Shown one piece after another: positions 29,001 through 33,625 of a stretch of 64,000 nt of DNA. Origin of the DNA: Blastobasis lacticolella. Lineage: Eukaryota; Arthropoda; Insecta; Lepidoptera; Blastobasidae. Position numbers and translations under genes: made by a program. Each line of letters begins with the position of its first letter. Position 1 is the stretch's first letter. Where the stretch lies: NCBI GenBank assembly GCA_905147135.1, contig LR990050.1, positions 9,112,001-9,176,000 of the forward strand, given 5' to 3'. Below the pieces are notes generated by a model that ran no database searches, had not been told where the DNA came from, and was given only the letters and a program-made list of their open reading frames with translations.

Positions 29001-31718
29001 ACCGGTGATGGTACAGGTCTGCCTAGAAATAACCTGTTAGTTCTGGTCTTAAAGGTTATCTGTTCCGCTTTAGAAAGATCGCATTGATAGCTAGTGTATC
29101 CGAGAGAGGAGAGGAGTTATCCCCTGAGGTGAAAAAGATGGATACGTAAATAGATTTTTTAGGTAAGCTTCGTTATTCAATTTTTGGATTCTTTTGTCTT
29201 CTTGCCTCAACATACATTCGAAGACGGTAGATTTTTTATTCCATTAGGAAATGACTCAAGGGAAAGTTATAAGAACTTTTCATCAAATCCGAGCCATTAA
29301 TTTATGTCTCAGCGTAAGCAGTCACATCCATTCACCCCTGGCACAAAGGGCGGCCACTTGTAGGGTTCCTTAACGCAAATTTTACCTCATTTGTCATGCT
29401 CATGATCTTTTATGCCCCGGCCATTATATGCTAAGTAGCGAAAGTTGAAAGATTTATATTGTTTGATGCGTAATTTTGGTAACGTCTTTTATAGCGGAAA
29501 GTGTCTAGGTCATCAAACCCTATTTTTCATTGCGTTTATTTTGAGGTCTTTGTCTTGCACGTTATCAATTCTAGTACAGGGGCCCGATTTTTGAAGCGCT
29601 AACTTCCATGCGAGTGCTGGCCTTATAATGCCTGTCTCTTCTGTATCTAGCAATTTACCATGAGTTTAAAAGAGATAGGTAGCACACGCGAGCACTCGCC
29701 TTCTGGTGCCGGTCCTTTCTATCTCTATGTCTTACTATTTCACGAAAGTGAAATAAACAGGTAGCGCACCCAAACATTCACGTGGACACGACCGATTCAA
29801 AAGAAGGGGCCCAGGTCTTATCGTTTTCAAATTTCAGGGTACATATCGGTGAGCGAATGGTGCCAAGCGATGGAGGACATCACGCACCTAGGGCTCCCCT
29901 GGCGTATGCTCAAAGACAAGCTGGTACGCACGGACCCGGAGACGCGCCGTGTGCGGTACATGGACACCTTCGAGCTCTCATCAAACGTTAGTTGCTGGAT
30001 TTCTTATTTGATTTTAAATTATATAGTCTGTCAGAAGATTAATAAATGCACTGATTAAACTACATTATAATCCATCTAGACTAATGTGAAATTTTTTTTA
30101 GACATAATGTAGGATACATATTATTGCTTTTTGACATCGTTTTATAGATTTCTAACGAAAAAGGTGTAAATATGTCACGAGAATGAATATTATGCGGGGT
30201 ATTACCCTTATTAAATTCTGTGTGCGGATTTGGCTCGGGAGAAATAAAAATAAATGGGCCATTTTATTTTTAGTCTTGTGGTGGGGTGATATCATAAAGT
30301 TATTTCTGACAAAAAGCACGAGAATTAATATGCGGGATATTACACCTTTTATTGAATTCTGCGTGTGGATTTCGCAGAGGAGAAATAAAAAAATGGGCTA
30401 TTTTATTTTTAAAATATTGTGGAGGTATCTTGTATTTAAATTGATAACTTATATATTGTTTTATTACCAACAGAGGAACGGACGAAAAGCCGAGTCTCAG
30501 ACTGTTGTTGAAACTCTCTACAAGAACAAGCGAAGTTTGGAAGCTATCTTCAAAATATTGGATAAAGACAACTCAGGTACTACTACATGTAGCGGTTGAT
30601 ATCGGCCATGTTGTAAGTATGTACCGTGTTTCTTACCGCGTACTATGGTTTATGAGGGGAACGTAACGCTATTATGACGTACACATAACATTTTTTTGCT
30701 TACCAAAGTGGATAAGTATAATAATTCCGACTACTAGTAAACAAGGGTTCGCGGTAAGTTACCCGGAGAATACATTACTTACAAACTCAGGTATTTTGTT
30801 TAAAACTTTTAAATATAACGTCACACTGCCGTTACATATCATAGCGTACCTAAATGTAAACTGTCATAATACGAAATGTTGCACAGGTTACATTACGCTT
30901 GAAGAATTTTCCGAGGCCTGCCAGTTGATTGGGAAGTACATGCCGAATTCGATGACCCAAGAGCAGTTGGTGGACATCTGTCGCCTAATGGACATTAACA
31001 AGGACGGATTGGTTGACCTGAACGAGTTCCTGGAGAGCTTCCGTCTCGCCGAGAAGAGTTTGCACGATGAGGACAATGAGCTGGTGGACATTGAGGCCAC
31101 TTGACAGGAGCTGGACCGCCGGGCTAGTCGGACGGCGGTCGACAAGGATGAGACAGGTACACTCGACCAGAAAATTACATTATCACCCTATGGTTTAAGT
31201 TCAGTTGCACGTCATTAAGCGTTATTTTCTATCAACTTACAAGCGATACTTTGGTTACACGGGAAGTTTTGTCAAAACTGATAAATCATTTTCTTGGCCT
31301 GAATATACAAATAGGAAATAAAAAAGTCGAATCTTTAACGAGAGAACTGGTGACATTTCATTTACTGAATCGTAATAATGCCTTAGAAAATTAGAGATCT
31401 GGCCATCATATCAACAGTACCATTTGCAGCCAGAGCAACGTGTCCCGGGTTTGAAAGGTGGGCAACGCATTGGTGTTGTTAAGGTCCACCACTTCCATCA
31501 GGTTGCCAGTTTGCCTCTTTGCCCATCGATTGACATAAAAAAACATTTGGTGTGCAGGTGTTCAGATTGAAGTGGTGAAGGTGGAAGGGGGTCGCAACGG
31601 GCGCGGGCACCTCATGGGCGAGCGAGTGGCCGCCGCCGGAGACGAGGAGATCAAACTCATTGATTGCGAAGACTCGCCAAAACGGAACCGGCCCGGTCTC
31701 CTCGAAAGCGACATTTAG
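4914..31718 (+). CDS. rdgC: rdgC / PPEF serine/threonine phosphatase with EF-hands (5' partial, 10 exons)
   Basis: Calcium-regulated PPP-family phosphatase. In Drosophila the orthologue dephosphorylates rhodopsin and prevents light-dependent retinal degeneration; vertebrate relatives are PPEF1/2. Exons: 4914-5080, 10374-10410, 11327-11476, 16927-17007, 26911-27096, 28698-28953, 29838-29986, 30474-30576, 30887-31156 (UGA at 31102-31104) and 31558-31718. All introns are GT-AG and every junction keeps phase. The joined product has about 448 residues up to the UGA. Catalytic blocks seen in order are [27 protein letters not shown] and SASNYYE. EF-hand loops follow: [12 protein letters not shown] (split across exons 6/7), DKDNSGYITLEE (exons 8/9) and [12 protein letters not shown] (exon 9). 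The N-terminus with the first GDxHG metal block is not in the window, so the gene starts to the left. Introns run from 310 bp to 9.9 kb. Identification is firm from motif content and order; the part after the UGA is discussed separately. Confidence 0.95.
5169..5413. mobile_element. MITE-like element with about 33-bp terminal inverted repeats
   Basis: The left end at about 5170 (AGCTCGTCTAGTCTAAAATG and on to CGCCCCACTA) is repeated inverted at 5379-5411 with one mismatch. The span is about 245 bp with no coding capacity. TA flanks both ends, suggesting but not proving a TA target duplication. It lies in rdgC intron 1. Confidence 0.8.
5950..6165. repeat. Lepidopteran repeat stub and pyrimidine-rich CCTAC tract
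   Basis: GCGACTTCGTTCGCGTGG at about 5969 is a motif shared with 61264-61283 and resembles ends of common lepidopteran Helitron-like repeats. It is followed by a degenerate ACCCTACCCTAC tract (5995-6060). The tract vaguely recalls telomeric CCTAA repeats but lacks that unit. Confidence 0.45.
6170..6238 (-). repeat. tRNA-SINE family 2, 3' tail fragment
   Basis: On the minus strand it reads as the GGACCCCGGGCC..GCGCGGGAGCGCAACAGGGAC tail also seen at 23315-23380, 27890-27950 and 61585-61640. Confidence 0.6.
6470..6845 (+). pseudogene. R1/CR1-like LINE reverse transcriptase C-terminal fragment
   Basis: From 6549 the frame reads [20 protein letters not shown] followed by a stop, then [18 protein letters not shown] and a degraded tail. 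This pattern is typical of the region behind the reverse transcriptase in R1- or CR1-like LINEs. Several stops and frameshifts show that it is dead. The clade is not certain. Confidence 0.7.
7050..8442 (+). mobile_element. Jockey-clade non-LTR retrotransposon, 5'-truncated, frameshifted
   Basis: 7058 to about 7460 encodes reverse transcriptase motifs ([48 protein letters not shown]). After a frameshift at about 7455-7461 the frame continues to TAG at 8369 with YADDS (7512-7526) and the C-terminal domain. The shift is consistent with loss of a few bases between QGSV and the TLF motif. No endonuclease or ORF1 is present, so the copy is 5'-truncated. A short 3' UTR and a 13-A tail end at about 8442. 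The long intact second frame suggests a fairly recent insertion. It lies in rdgC intron 1, sense orientation. Confidence 0.9.
8465..8575 (+). repeat. RTE-like LINE 3' end fragment
   Basis: Begins CCCGCCTGCCAAGCGTGAAC and runs through GGGAGAGGCC..GTCCTGCAGTGGAC to a GATGGTGATAAT tail. That tail resembles the GATGATGATG-type ends of lepidopteran RTE-clade elements. It lies just behind the jockey poly-A. Confidence 0.65.
9101..9267. mobile_element. MITE family B, copy 1
   Basis: The ends are CAGTAGGGCAGCACCAG and CTGTGCTAGGCGTACTG (imperfect inverted repeat). The interior has CTCTCGCGCGCGATAAGCGA and TTGCTATCTCTTTC. The same element recurs inverted at 18231-18385. It has no coding capacity. Confidence 0.8.
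9330..9540 (-). repeat. Probable LINE 3' end, antisense
   Basis: A/T-rich tract (9330-9440) followed by GGCCAGAGCTCAGTTCCGCA. On the minus strand this looks like the end of a LINE body followed by an A-rich tail. No clear protein motif survives. Confidence 0.35.
9765..9862 (+). repeat. Dispersed repeat shared with 26775-26870
   Basis: CGCTAGGTGTGCCTCCTAAT..GGCGAAGCGAGGTTGACCGA is matched at 26785-26860 with about 80% identity by eye, in the same orientation. Family not recognised. Confidence 0.65.
9975..10125 (+). pseudogene. LINE C-terminal and 3' UTR fragment
   Basis: The frame reads [20 protein letters not shown] then [13 protein letters not shown] and a stop. This resembles the C-terminal end of jockey/CR1-type LINE proteins. 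CTTGTTTGCCACCATGGTGT and an A-run follow, as expected for the 3' UTR. Confidence 0.65.
10374..10410 (+). CDS. rdgC: rdgC 37-bp microexon ([12 protein letters not shown])
   Basis: This 37-base exon lies between CCCCTCACAG and GTAAGG. Its first base completes the arginine codon split at 5080, and twelve codons follow, reading [12 protein letters not shown], so the exon ends in phase 0. The peptide continues the PPEF core directly after RGNHED..MNSR. It is too short to find by open-frame length and was located by phase and family continuity. Confidence 0.93.
11151..11291. mobile_element. MITE-like inverted-repeat element beside rdgC exon 11327-11476
   Basis: GTCGCACGGTAGCGACACCA at 11151 pairs with TGGTGTCGCTACCGAGCGAC ending at 11291. 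The span is 141 bp, with imperfect arms of about 28 bp. A related fragment (AACGTAGCCGAAAGGTTCCG..AGTCGCACGGTTAGCG) lies at about 11890-11950, on the other side of the exon. Confidence 0.8.
11327..11476 (+). CDS. rdgC: rdgC exon: [18 protein letters not shown] block
   Basis: Fifty codons in phase 0, from CATTGACAG to the donor GTGCGT. The peptide runs [20 protein letters not shown], then [20 protein letters not shown] and [10 protein letters not shown]. The VHGG histidine is a metal ligand in PPP enzymes. The acceptor has a poor pyrimidine tract, and an inverted-repeat element (11151-11291) ends only 35 bp upstream, so the normal branch-point and tract region may be partly provided by inserted DNA. 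Confidence 0.95.
11640..11860 (+). pseudogene. RTE-clade LINE C-terminal fragment
   Basis: [17 protein letters not shown] at about 11795-11848 matches the RPKKxWMDxVKxDM motif near the C-terminus of RTE-clade proteins. Degraded sequence upstream (TTCTTGACGGAAAAGATCAG, 11680-11700) belongs to the same relic and resembles 7028-7050. Sense orientation in rdgC intron 3. Confidence 0.65.
12000..12590. other. Intronic AT-rich DNA, nothing recognised
   Basis: No coding motif or strong repeat seen. Small open frames are AT-biased and without recognisable domains. Confidence 0.4.
12655..13295 (+). pseudogene. RTE-clade reverse transcriptase relic
   Basis: The sequence reads [70 protein letters not shown], then [16 protein letters not shown] and [16 protein letters not shown] across frameshifts and a stop. 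The ADD motif is decayed to AED. The 3' side ends in GATGATGATGAAGATGATGA (13275-13295), a typical RTE-type tail. Internal segments are missing. Confidence 0.85.
13300..14000. other. Intronic DNA, nothing recognised
   Basis: Ordinary AT-rich intron sequence of rdgC. No recognised gene or repeat. Confidence 0.4.
14005..14235 (-). mobile_element. tRNA-derived SINE, family 1
   Basis: On the minus strand there is a tRNA-like head with a degraded B box (GAGTTTGATTCCCGGCC), then AATTTCTGTTACGGG and a tail ending GGGGCTAGATGACGCTG. The family also occurs at 14890, 18470, 19640, 24878 and 46665. Confidence 0.8.
14890..15155 (+). mobile_element. tRNA-derived SINE, family 1, near full length
   Basis: The head has GAGCGGTTCAGTTGGTTAAC (A-box region) and GGTCCCGGGTTCGATTCCCG (B box). 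It is followed by AATTTCTGTTACGG, CACCCATAACACAAGC and CTTTGGGGCTAGATGCGGCG. The head is not a functional tRNA gene, because a 3' acceptor-stem partner is missing and the body continues. Confidence 0.88.
15160..15785. other. Intronic DNA, nothing recognised
   Basis: AT-rich with no recognised gene. A short inverted segment GTAGTATTAGTATGATGTA / TACATCATACTACGTACTAC spans 15611-15674 and could form a hairpin. Confidence 0.4.
15788..16140 (-). mobile_element. Bm1-like SINE
   Basis: Starts with a T-run (poly-A on the minus strand) and GTCATACGTTAGGCAAACAG. It continues through CACCTGATGGAAAATGGTCA, ACCCCATGGAGCACTGGAAA and CCAGTCGGGCGGCTCC. Close copies are at 41600-41830 and 55590-55950. The layout resembles the Bombyx Bm1 family. 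Confidence 0.8.
16290..16580 (+). repeat. Lepidopteran repeat ending ATAATATTAGTAGGATGG
   Basis: The 3' part reads ACATCACCAAAATCCGTTTA..TTTTTGCGCG..TTCGGATTTATAATATTAGT. This is a recurrent insect repeat terminus, also echoed at 45345-45360. Class uncertain. Confidence 0.5.
16741..16860. mobile_element. MITE family C, copy 1
   Basis: A 120-bp element with ends AAGGCGTTGTCCTAATTGGC and GCCAATTAGGACAGTGCCTA and about 30-bp arms that extend through GGTCGTGCGAC. The centre has GAGGTCTCCTATTGGTC. A second copy is at 62619-62748. It ends 66 bp upstream of the rdgC exon at 16927. Confidence 0.88.
16927..17007 (+). CDS. rdgC: rdgC exon: [12 protein letters not shown]...VEWKQ
   Basis: Twenty-seven codons, phase 0 at both ends. 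The acceptor is TTCTTATTCCAG and the donor is CAG|GTGCGG. The peptide is [20 protein letters not shown] followed by DKVEWKQ. This is the variable connector before the ILWSDP segment of the catalytic domain. It is preceded by 5.4 kb and followed by 9.9 kb of intron. Confidence 0.93.
17505..17622 (+). mobile_element. Bm1-like SINE, truncated
   Basis: GGGCAACGCATTGGTGACTC..CATAGGCGGCGGTGACCACT..CATCAGGTGGCCCGCATGCC, ending in an A-run at about 17617. It is a plus-strand copy of the family seen at 15788. Confidence 0.75.
17625..18228. other. Intronic DNA, nothing recognised
   Basis: AT-rich rdgC intron 4 sequence without a recognised gene. A direct/inverted TTTTATTAATAGAAATTCTATTAAAA hairpin lies at about 18017-18042. 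Confidence 0.4.
18231..18385. mobile_element. MITE family B, copy 2 (inverted relative to copy 1)
   Basis: Ends CAGTGGCCCTAGCACAAGT and ACTTGTGCTAGGCCTACTG. The interior AATACTAAGACGAAAGAGAT and CTCGCCTATCGCGCGCGAGA is the reverse complement of the interior of 9101-9267. Confidence 0.85.
18469..18575 (-). mobile_element. tRNA-derived SINE family 1, truncated
   Basis: Contains GCGCCATCTAGCCCCAAAGT, AAGCTTGTGTTATGGGTGCT and AGATAACTGATAAACTACT. The tRNA-like head is missing. Confidence 0.8.
19395..19640 (+). pseudogene. RTE-clade LINE C-terminal/3' fragment
   Basis: [11 protein letters not shown], then [20 protein letters not shown] and [20 protein letters not shown] can be read across frameshifts. 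The tail is GATGATAATGATGATG. It matches the tail of the RTE copy at 54055-54262 (minus). Confidence 0.8.
19640..19815 (-). mobile_element. tRNA-derived SINE family 1
   Basis: On the minus strand, a head with GGTTCAGTAGGGTAACATGC and a B-box-like GAGCTCCCGGGTTCGAATTT, then TCTGTTACGGGTTTGGGTGT and the tail. It abuts the RTE fragment at 19395-19640. Confidence 0.8.
19816..20660. other. Intron 4 unique DNA with GC-rich palindromic patch
   Basis: GGCGCCTTGGCCGGCGGCGCC at about 19908-19927 is near-palindromic and lies in otherwise AT-rich DNA, so it could be a regulatory patch. At 20180-20220 GTTTGTTTGTAATCTCTTTA looks like an antisense LINE or SINE end. No gene. Confidence 0.4.
20660..20950. 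repeat. LINE/SINE tail fragments; family shared with 56820-57060
   Basis: GGTGGCAAACAAGCTTGCGG..CCTGATGGTAAGTAGTCACC (20670-20715) is a common lepidopteran LINE/SINE tail. GCTAGCTGCGTTCCCCCGTT..ATGGCAATCCCTATAC (20868-20900) matches 56965-57020. Confidence 0.6.
21055..22390 (+). pseudogene. RTE-clade LINE, 5' end and apurinic endonuclease domain, 3'-truncated
   Basis: The 5' UTR starts near GGGCCCAAGCCAACATCACC, and an ATG lies at 21195-21198. The endonuclease is spread over frames: [80 protein letters not shown] and [11 protein letters not shown] linker into the reverse transcriptase ([20 protein letters not shown]) follows, and the copy then stops at about 22385. At least three frameshifts. 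Unusually for a LINE it is truncated at its 3' side. Confidence 0.88.
22390..23035. other. Intronic DNA with a short direct duplication
   Basis: TTTGACATTGAGACATGG occurs at 22663-22680 and 22693-22710. CTCGAGTGTCGCGCACAGTC..ACACTCGAG around 22606-22640 is an inverted repeat. No gene recognised. Confidence 0.5.
23040..23392 (+). mobile_element. tRNA-derived SINE, family 2
   Basis: The head is GTCGGTAGCCGGACGGTTGT..CAACTCGTAAGCGAGAGGTA with the B box GGGTTCGAATCCCGCTTCGG. The body and tail contain CCAAATCCTGGATCATGGTC, AAGGCGGACCCCGGGCCCTC and GACATTAACGCTAAGATGA. A second copy is at 27690-27955. Confidence 0.85.
23393..24877. other. Intron 4 DNA, nothing recognised
   Basis: AT-rich sequence. 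A short ATAATAATAATAATAATAAA microsatellite lies at about 24850-24870. An 83-codon open frame at 23382 has no recognisable domain and AT-driven composition, so it was not called. Confidence 0.4.
24878..25130 (-). mobile_element. tRNA-derived SINE family 1, full length
   Basis: On the minus strand the head reads GACCTGAGTGGTTTAGTAGT..GGTCCCGGGTTCGATTCCCG. It is followed by AATTTCTGTTATGGGTCTGG and the tail GGGGCTAGATGGCGCTGTGT. It is inserted between a trinucleotide microsatellite and a GC-rich patch. Confidence 0.9.
25131..25410. promoter_or_regulatory. GC-rich intronic patch with CRE-like TGACGTCA
   Basis: About 280 bp much richer in GC than the rest of intron 4. It contains TGACGTCA at 25197-25204 and several CpGs (GGGGCGCCGCGCGCCGGCCC near 25386). 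No protein motif in any frame. It could be an internal promoter or enhancer; this is inference from composition only. Confidence 0.3.
25411..26770. other. Intron 4 DNA, nothing recognised
   Basis: No recognised gene. A 114-codon minus-strand open frame at 26247-26591 lacks a recognisable domain and was not called. Confidence 0.4.
26775..26870 (+). repeat. Dispersed repeat shared with 9765-9862
   Basis: TCGTTAGGTGTGCCACCTAA..CACGAAGCGATTTGACTAAC..GGCGGTTCAACCAGTCGGGA. It ends 40 bp before the rdgC exon at 26911. Confidence 0.65.
26911..27096 (+). CDS. rdgC: rdgC exon: ILWSDPQ and [11 protein letters not shown] blocks
   Basis: Sixty-two codons, phase 0, with acceptor ACACTTTCAG and donor AAT|GTGAGT. 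It encodes [20 protein letters not shown], then [20 protein letters not shown] and [20 protein letters not shown], ending in GN. RSHE carries the arginine and histidine that bind phosphate and metal. Codon use is strongly GC-biased at third positions. A SINE 3' tail (27130-27200) begins about 35 bp after the donor. Confidence 0.96.
27130..27200 (+). repeat. tRNA-SINE family 2, 3' tail
   Basis: CTGATCTGCCAAATCCTGGA..CATGGTCAAGGCGG..GACATTAACGTCAAGATGA, with the GC-rich centre deleted. It starts about 35 bp downstream of an rdgC donor. Confidence 0.75.
27690..27957 (+). mobile_element. tRNA-derived SINE, family 2, second copy
   Basis: GTATCCGACCCGCAAGCGAG..AGGTATCGGGTTCGAATC is the tRNA-like head. 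The tail reads CCTGATCTCCCAAATCCTGG..GTCAAGACGGACCCTAGGCT..ACATTAAAGCCAAGATGA. A CACTAACCGATAAGAGTATCGGTTAGTG hairpin lies in the middle. Confidence 0.82.
28440..28568 (-). mobile_element. Bm1-like SINE, truncated
   Basis: T-run then ATGTAATACGGCAGACAAAT, CGGACCACCTGTTGGAAAGT and CAACACCAGGGGCGCTACCA. Same orientation as 15788. Confidence 0.75.
28698..28953 (+). CDS. rdgC: rdgC exon: SASNYYE block, linker and start of EF-hand 1
   Basis: Eighty-five codons plus one base, from TCTTCGGCAG to the donor GTTCGT. It encodes [20 protein letters not shown], the end of the catalytic core, followed by a basic helical linker containing [20 protein letters not shown]. It ends with MDLDQSG, the start of the first EF-hand loop, split inside the glycine codon. 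The donor GTTCGT is weaker than the others, but phase and homology require it. Confidence 0.94.
29000..29830. other. rdgC intron 6, no gene
   Basis: The intron interior. 29580-29790 contains a repeat-like stretch (GGGGCCCGATTTTTGAAGCG, GCGAGCACTCGCCTTCTGGT) of unknown family. It ends just before the acceptor at 29837. Confidence 0.4.
29838..29986 (+). CDS. rdgC: rdgC exon: rest of EF-hand 1 and linker
   Basis: 149 bases: two bases complete the glycine codon, then 49 codons follow. The acceptor is AAATTTCAG and the donor is AAC|GTTAGT. It encodes [20 protein letters not shown], then [20 protein letters not shown] and MDTFELSSN. The loop [12 protein letters not shown], read across the junction, has acidic or polar residues at the canonical EF-hand coordinating positions, including glutamate at position 12. 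Confidence 0.94.
30176..30440 (+). repeat. Tandem duplication of about 130-140 bp in rdgC intron 7
   Basis: GAATTCTGCGTGTGGATTTC (30353) mirrors AAATTCTGTGTGCGGATTTG (30214), and the flanking CACGAGAAT, GCGGGATATTAC, GGAGAAATAAAAA and ATGGGC..ATTTTATTTTT also repeat. Copies run at about 30176-30300 and 30318-30440, and the second ends about 30 bp before the acceptor at 30473. Confidence 0.8.
30474..30576 (+). CDS. rdgC: rdgC exon: start of EF-hand 2
   Basis: Thirty-four codons plus one base, acceptor TACCAACAG, donor CAG|GTACTA. It encodes [20 protein letters not shown] followed by [15 protein letters not shown]. The second EF-hand loop is split at the same glycine position as the first, which suggests that the EF-hand intron positions are ancestral. 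Confidence 0.93.
30887..31104 (+). CDS. rdgC: rdgC exon: EF-hands 2 and 3, ending at in-frame UGA
   Basis: The acceptor is GTTGCACAG. The exon encodes [20 protein letters not shown], then [20 protein letters not shown] and [20 protein letters not shown], ending [11 protein letters not shown] before UGA at 31102-31104. Two complete EF-hand loops are present, DKDNSGYITLEE (joined with the previous exon) and [12 protein letters not shown], both canonical. The codons after the UGA stay open to a consensus-like donor at 31157, so the exon probably extends to 31156. Confidence 0.93.
31105..31156 (+). CDS. rdgC: rdgC exon extension beyond UGA (putative readthrough or recoded segment)
   Basis: Directly after the UGA, in the same frame, 17 codons plus one base read [17 protein letters not shown] and end at the donor CAG|GTACAC. 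The phase (1) matches the terminal exon at 31558 exactly. If the UGA were always a stop, this would be a 3' UTR segment with a splice junction 52 nt downstream of the stop. The segment looks coding, but expression as protein is inferred. Confidence 0.6.
31450..31545 (+). mobile_element. Bm1-like SINE fragment in last rdgC intron
   Basis: GGTGGGCAACGCATTGGTGT..CACTTCCATCAGGTTGCCAG..GACATAAAAAAAC. It ends only about 12 bp before the acceptor of the terminal exon, so the pyrimidine tract of that exon is minimal. Confidence 0.7.
31558..31718 (+). CDS. rdgC: rdgC terminal exon (C-terminal extension ending ESDI)
   Basis: The acceptor is TGGTGTGCAG. Two bases complete a glycine codon begun at 31156, then 52 codons and TAG follow: [52 protein letters not shown]. 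Third positions are mostly G or C, as in the other rdgC exons and unlike the flanking AT-rich DNA. This supports a real coding exon. The last residues, ESDI, fit a class I PDZ ligand pattern (S/T-x-hydrophobic at the C-terminus). It is reached in frame only if the UGA at 31102 is read through, is polymorphic, or is spliced around. Confidence 0.7.
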
Positions 31719-31830
31719 CAACCGCTACTCTCTCTAAATTATAATTATTCTATGCTTACTCTTAACGCTGGCGCATAACTTGGTAATGTGTAAAGTGTAC
31801 ATTTCAATAAATAATAATGAAACAAATGAG
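31719..31830 (+). other. rdgC 3' UTR with polyadenylation signal
   Basis: AT-rich sequence follows the TAG. An AATAAA hexamer at 31806-31811 is the nearest polyadenylation signal. A second AATAAA at 32373-32378 could serve a longer transcript. Transcript ends cannot be fixed from sequence. Confidence 0.55.
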
Positions 31831-33315
31831 CGCGACAACGATAATAATGACCGTGAAGGGGCGCTAGTTGTTTTATCTTCCGTATAGGTTCTCTATTTAT
31901 AGGTTAGTTCCTTTTTACGCCGAATTCAGTAATACAGTTGTCGCACTCAATTGTTTTGTCTTTTTCTATTGAAACGTACTCAATCTGAGAGCGTATTTCT
32001 TAGTAATAATCTTCTTTTCTTATGATACATTTTACATTGTGACTTCTAAATAGTTTGTCGAGCCTAATCTCATTATACTTACATGTTCTTCAATTATTTT
32101 AGATGATAAGTACCTAATTAGATGTCTAAATTAATTAATCGGCATTCTTTAATATATTAACTACTTACCTATAGACTATCTATAGTAATTGTAAACCTAT
32201 ATTTTGTGCTCTGAGGAACACACCAGATGATTATATTTGTGTAGCGTAATAATATTTTGATATTCGAAATAATCATAAAATTTGGTGCCAATTGAAAAAT
32301 ATATAAAAAGTTATATGATTGCGATTATACAAATTACGTATTATATTAGAAGAGCAAATTGCGAAAGATTTTAATAAAACTCAATTATCGAATGGGAACA
32401 ATGACATTCAATCTCTATGAGTATTTAATACTTTACCTATTTATTTGTAATTTTATAGCCGAAAGTACTTTGCTAACGAGTATATTAAAAAATAATTATC
32501 TTTTAATAATATTTAAATAAGAGGAAATACATAATTTTAAAAGAAACCATTATTTATCTGTAACAAAAATAATTTCTAAGTAAGTAGATAGTTTTATTCG
32601 TTCTATATATGTAATTTGAGACTACATTATAATACACTATCGAAGTTTTCTGTAGTTTATTCAACTTAAATAATAGTAGTTCAGCCATACAATGTGTAAA
32701 GGGAATTTGCGTATTTTTATCTCGTGTTTCTAGTCATTAAAATAGTAGTTTACTTTAAATTCCGAACACATATCTCTGGATAAAATCTCTAAGCATTCCA
32801 ATGTTTCACAATTTAATAACTGCTTAACTACATAGCTCTATAAAAGCTAGCTAGCTCTGTTCATCTTCGAATTTAATGCCTAGGTATTTCTAATAACGTC
32901 ATTAAAGAAACCATATCGATGTCAATGTAAATGTGTAACGAGTACATTCGTACTAACGTTTCAAGACAAAACTTTTCATTATAATATTTTAATTACTTAT
33001 GGAGTTGTAGAGAACGTACGGTATTTTCAAATTATTGTCCATTAAATTGTGATATTATTGAATGATGTGTTTCATTTCTTGTTCACCCATTTGCTGTAAA
33101 TTTGCCGCTTCTGCTGTTAACGCCAATGAGAAAATAGCCAAATAGCCAATCTAGATCAAAATAGAAGTTATCATATCACTTCTTTTTTGCCTACGTCCAG
33201 TTTTAAATATTGTTCAGTAGAAAGGGCGACACAGTTTCGGCAAGTTTTGGTTGTGTTCCCCGGACCGGTTATAGCACTAGTGCATTCTTCAATGGTACTA
33301 GCGACATTAACTAGG
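31830..33315. other. AT-rich DNA downstream of rdgC
   Basis: Very AT-rich, with no open frame of note and no recognised repeat. It could be a long 3' UTR or intergenic DNA (AATAAA at 32373). Confidence 0.5.
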
Positions 33316-33358
33316 GTCAGTAGTACCATTAATGGTACTATTCAATGGTACTACTGAC
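33316..33358. repeat. Perfect 15-bp inverted repeat (hairpin)
   Basis: GTCAGTAGTACCATT at 33316-33330 pairs perfectly with AATGGTACTACTGAC at 33344-33358 around a 13-base spacer. The related segment TTCAATGGTACTAGCGACAT lies just upstream at 33288-33307. Confidence 0.85.
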
Positions 33359-33464
33359 ATCACGGGGCAAGCAAACTTAGCGTGAATGAGTACAAAGAGT
33401 GAAGAGTCGGGATTTAGATCAAGTATTTCCGTCAATACCTAAAGGGGGGATAATGGAGCTTTAC

Positions 33465-33625
33465 CGTCATCCTCTGGGCCCACGCCAAACTCACCTGTAG
33501 ATACACGGCCCCCTGCTATCAGATGAACGAGGCTCTGGCGAACCCGCTTATCCCTTATGGGGTTTTTGGGTCAGATGGCCGTCGTTGCAGGTAAAAAGCC
33601 AAAATTGACACAATATTTTAATGAA
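33465..33625 (+). repeat. RTE-clade LINE 5' UTR fragment
   Basis: GGCCCACGCCAAACTCACCT..GAGGCTCTGGCGAACC..GCTTATCCCTTATGGGGTTT..GTAAAAAGCCAAAATTGACA is a diverged copy of the 5' ends at 21055-21195 and 55085-55240. Confidence 0.75.

Noticed and set aside
31081..31108. Tiny intron (GTGGAC..GACAG) that would remove the UGA
   Set aside because: A GT..AG pair would remove 24 nt including the UGA and keep frame, but 24 nt is far below any plausible spliceosomal intron length.
31479..31721. Minus-strand 80-codon open frame over the last exon
   Set aside because: It is the antisense shadow of the GC-rich rdgC terminal exon.
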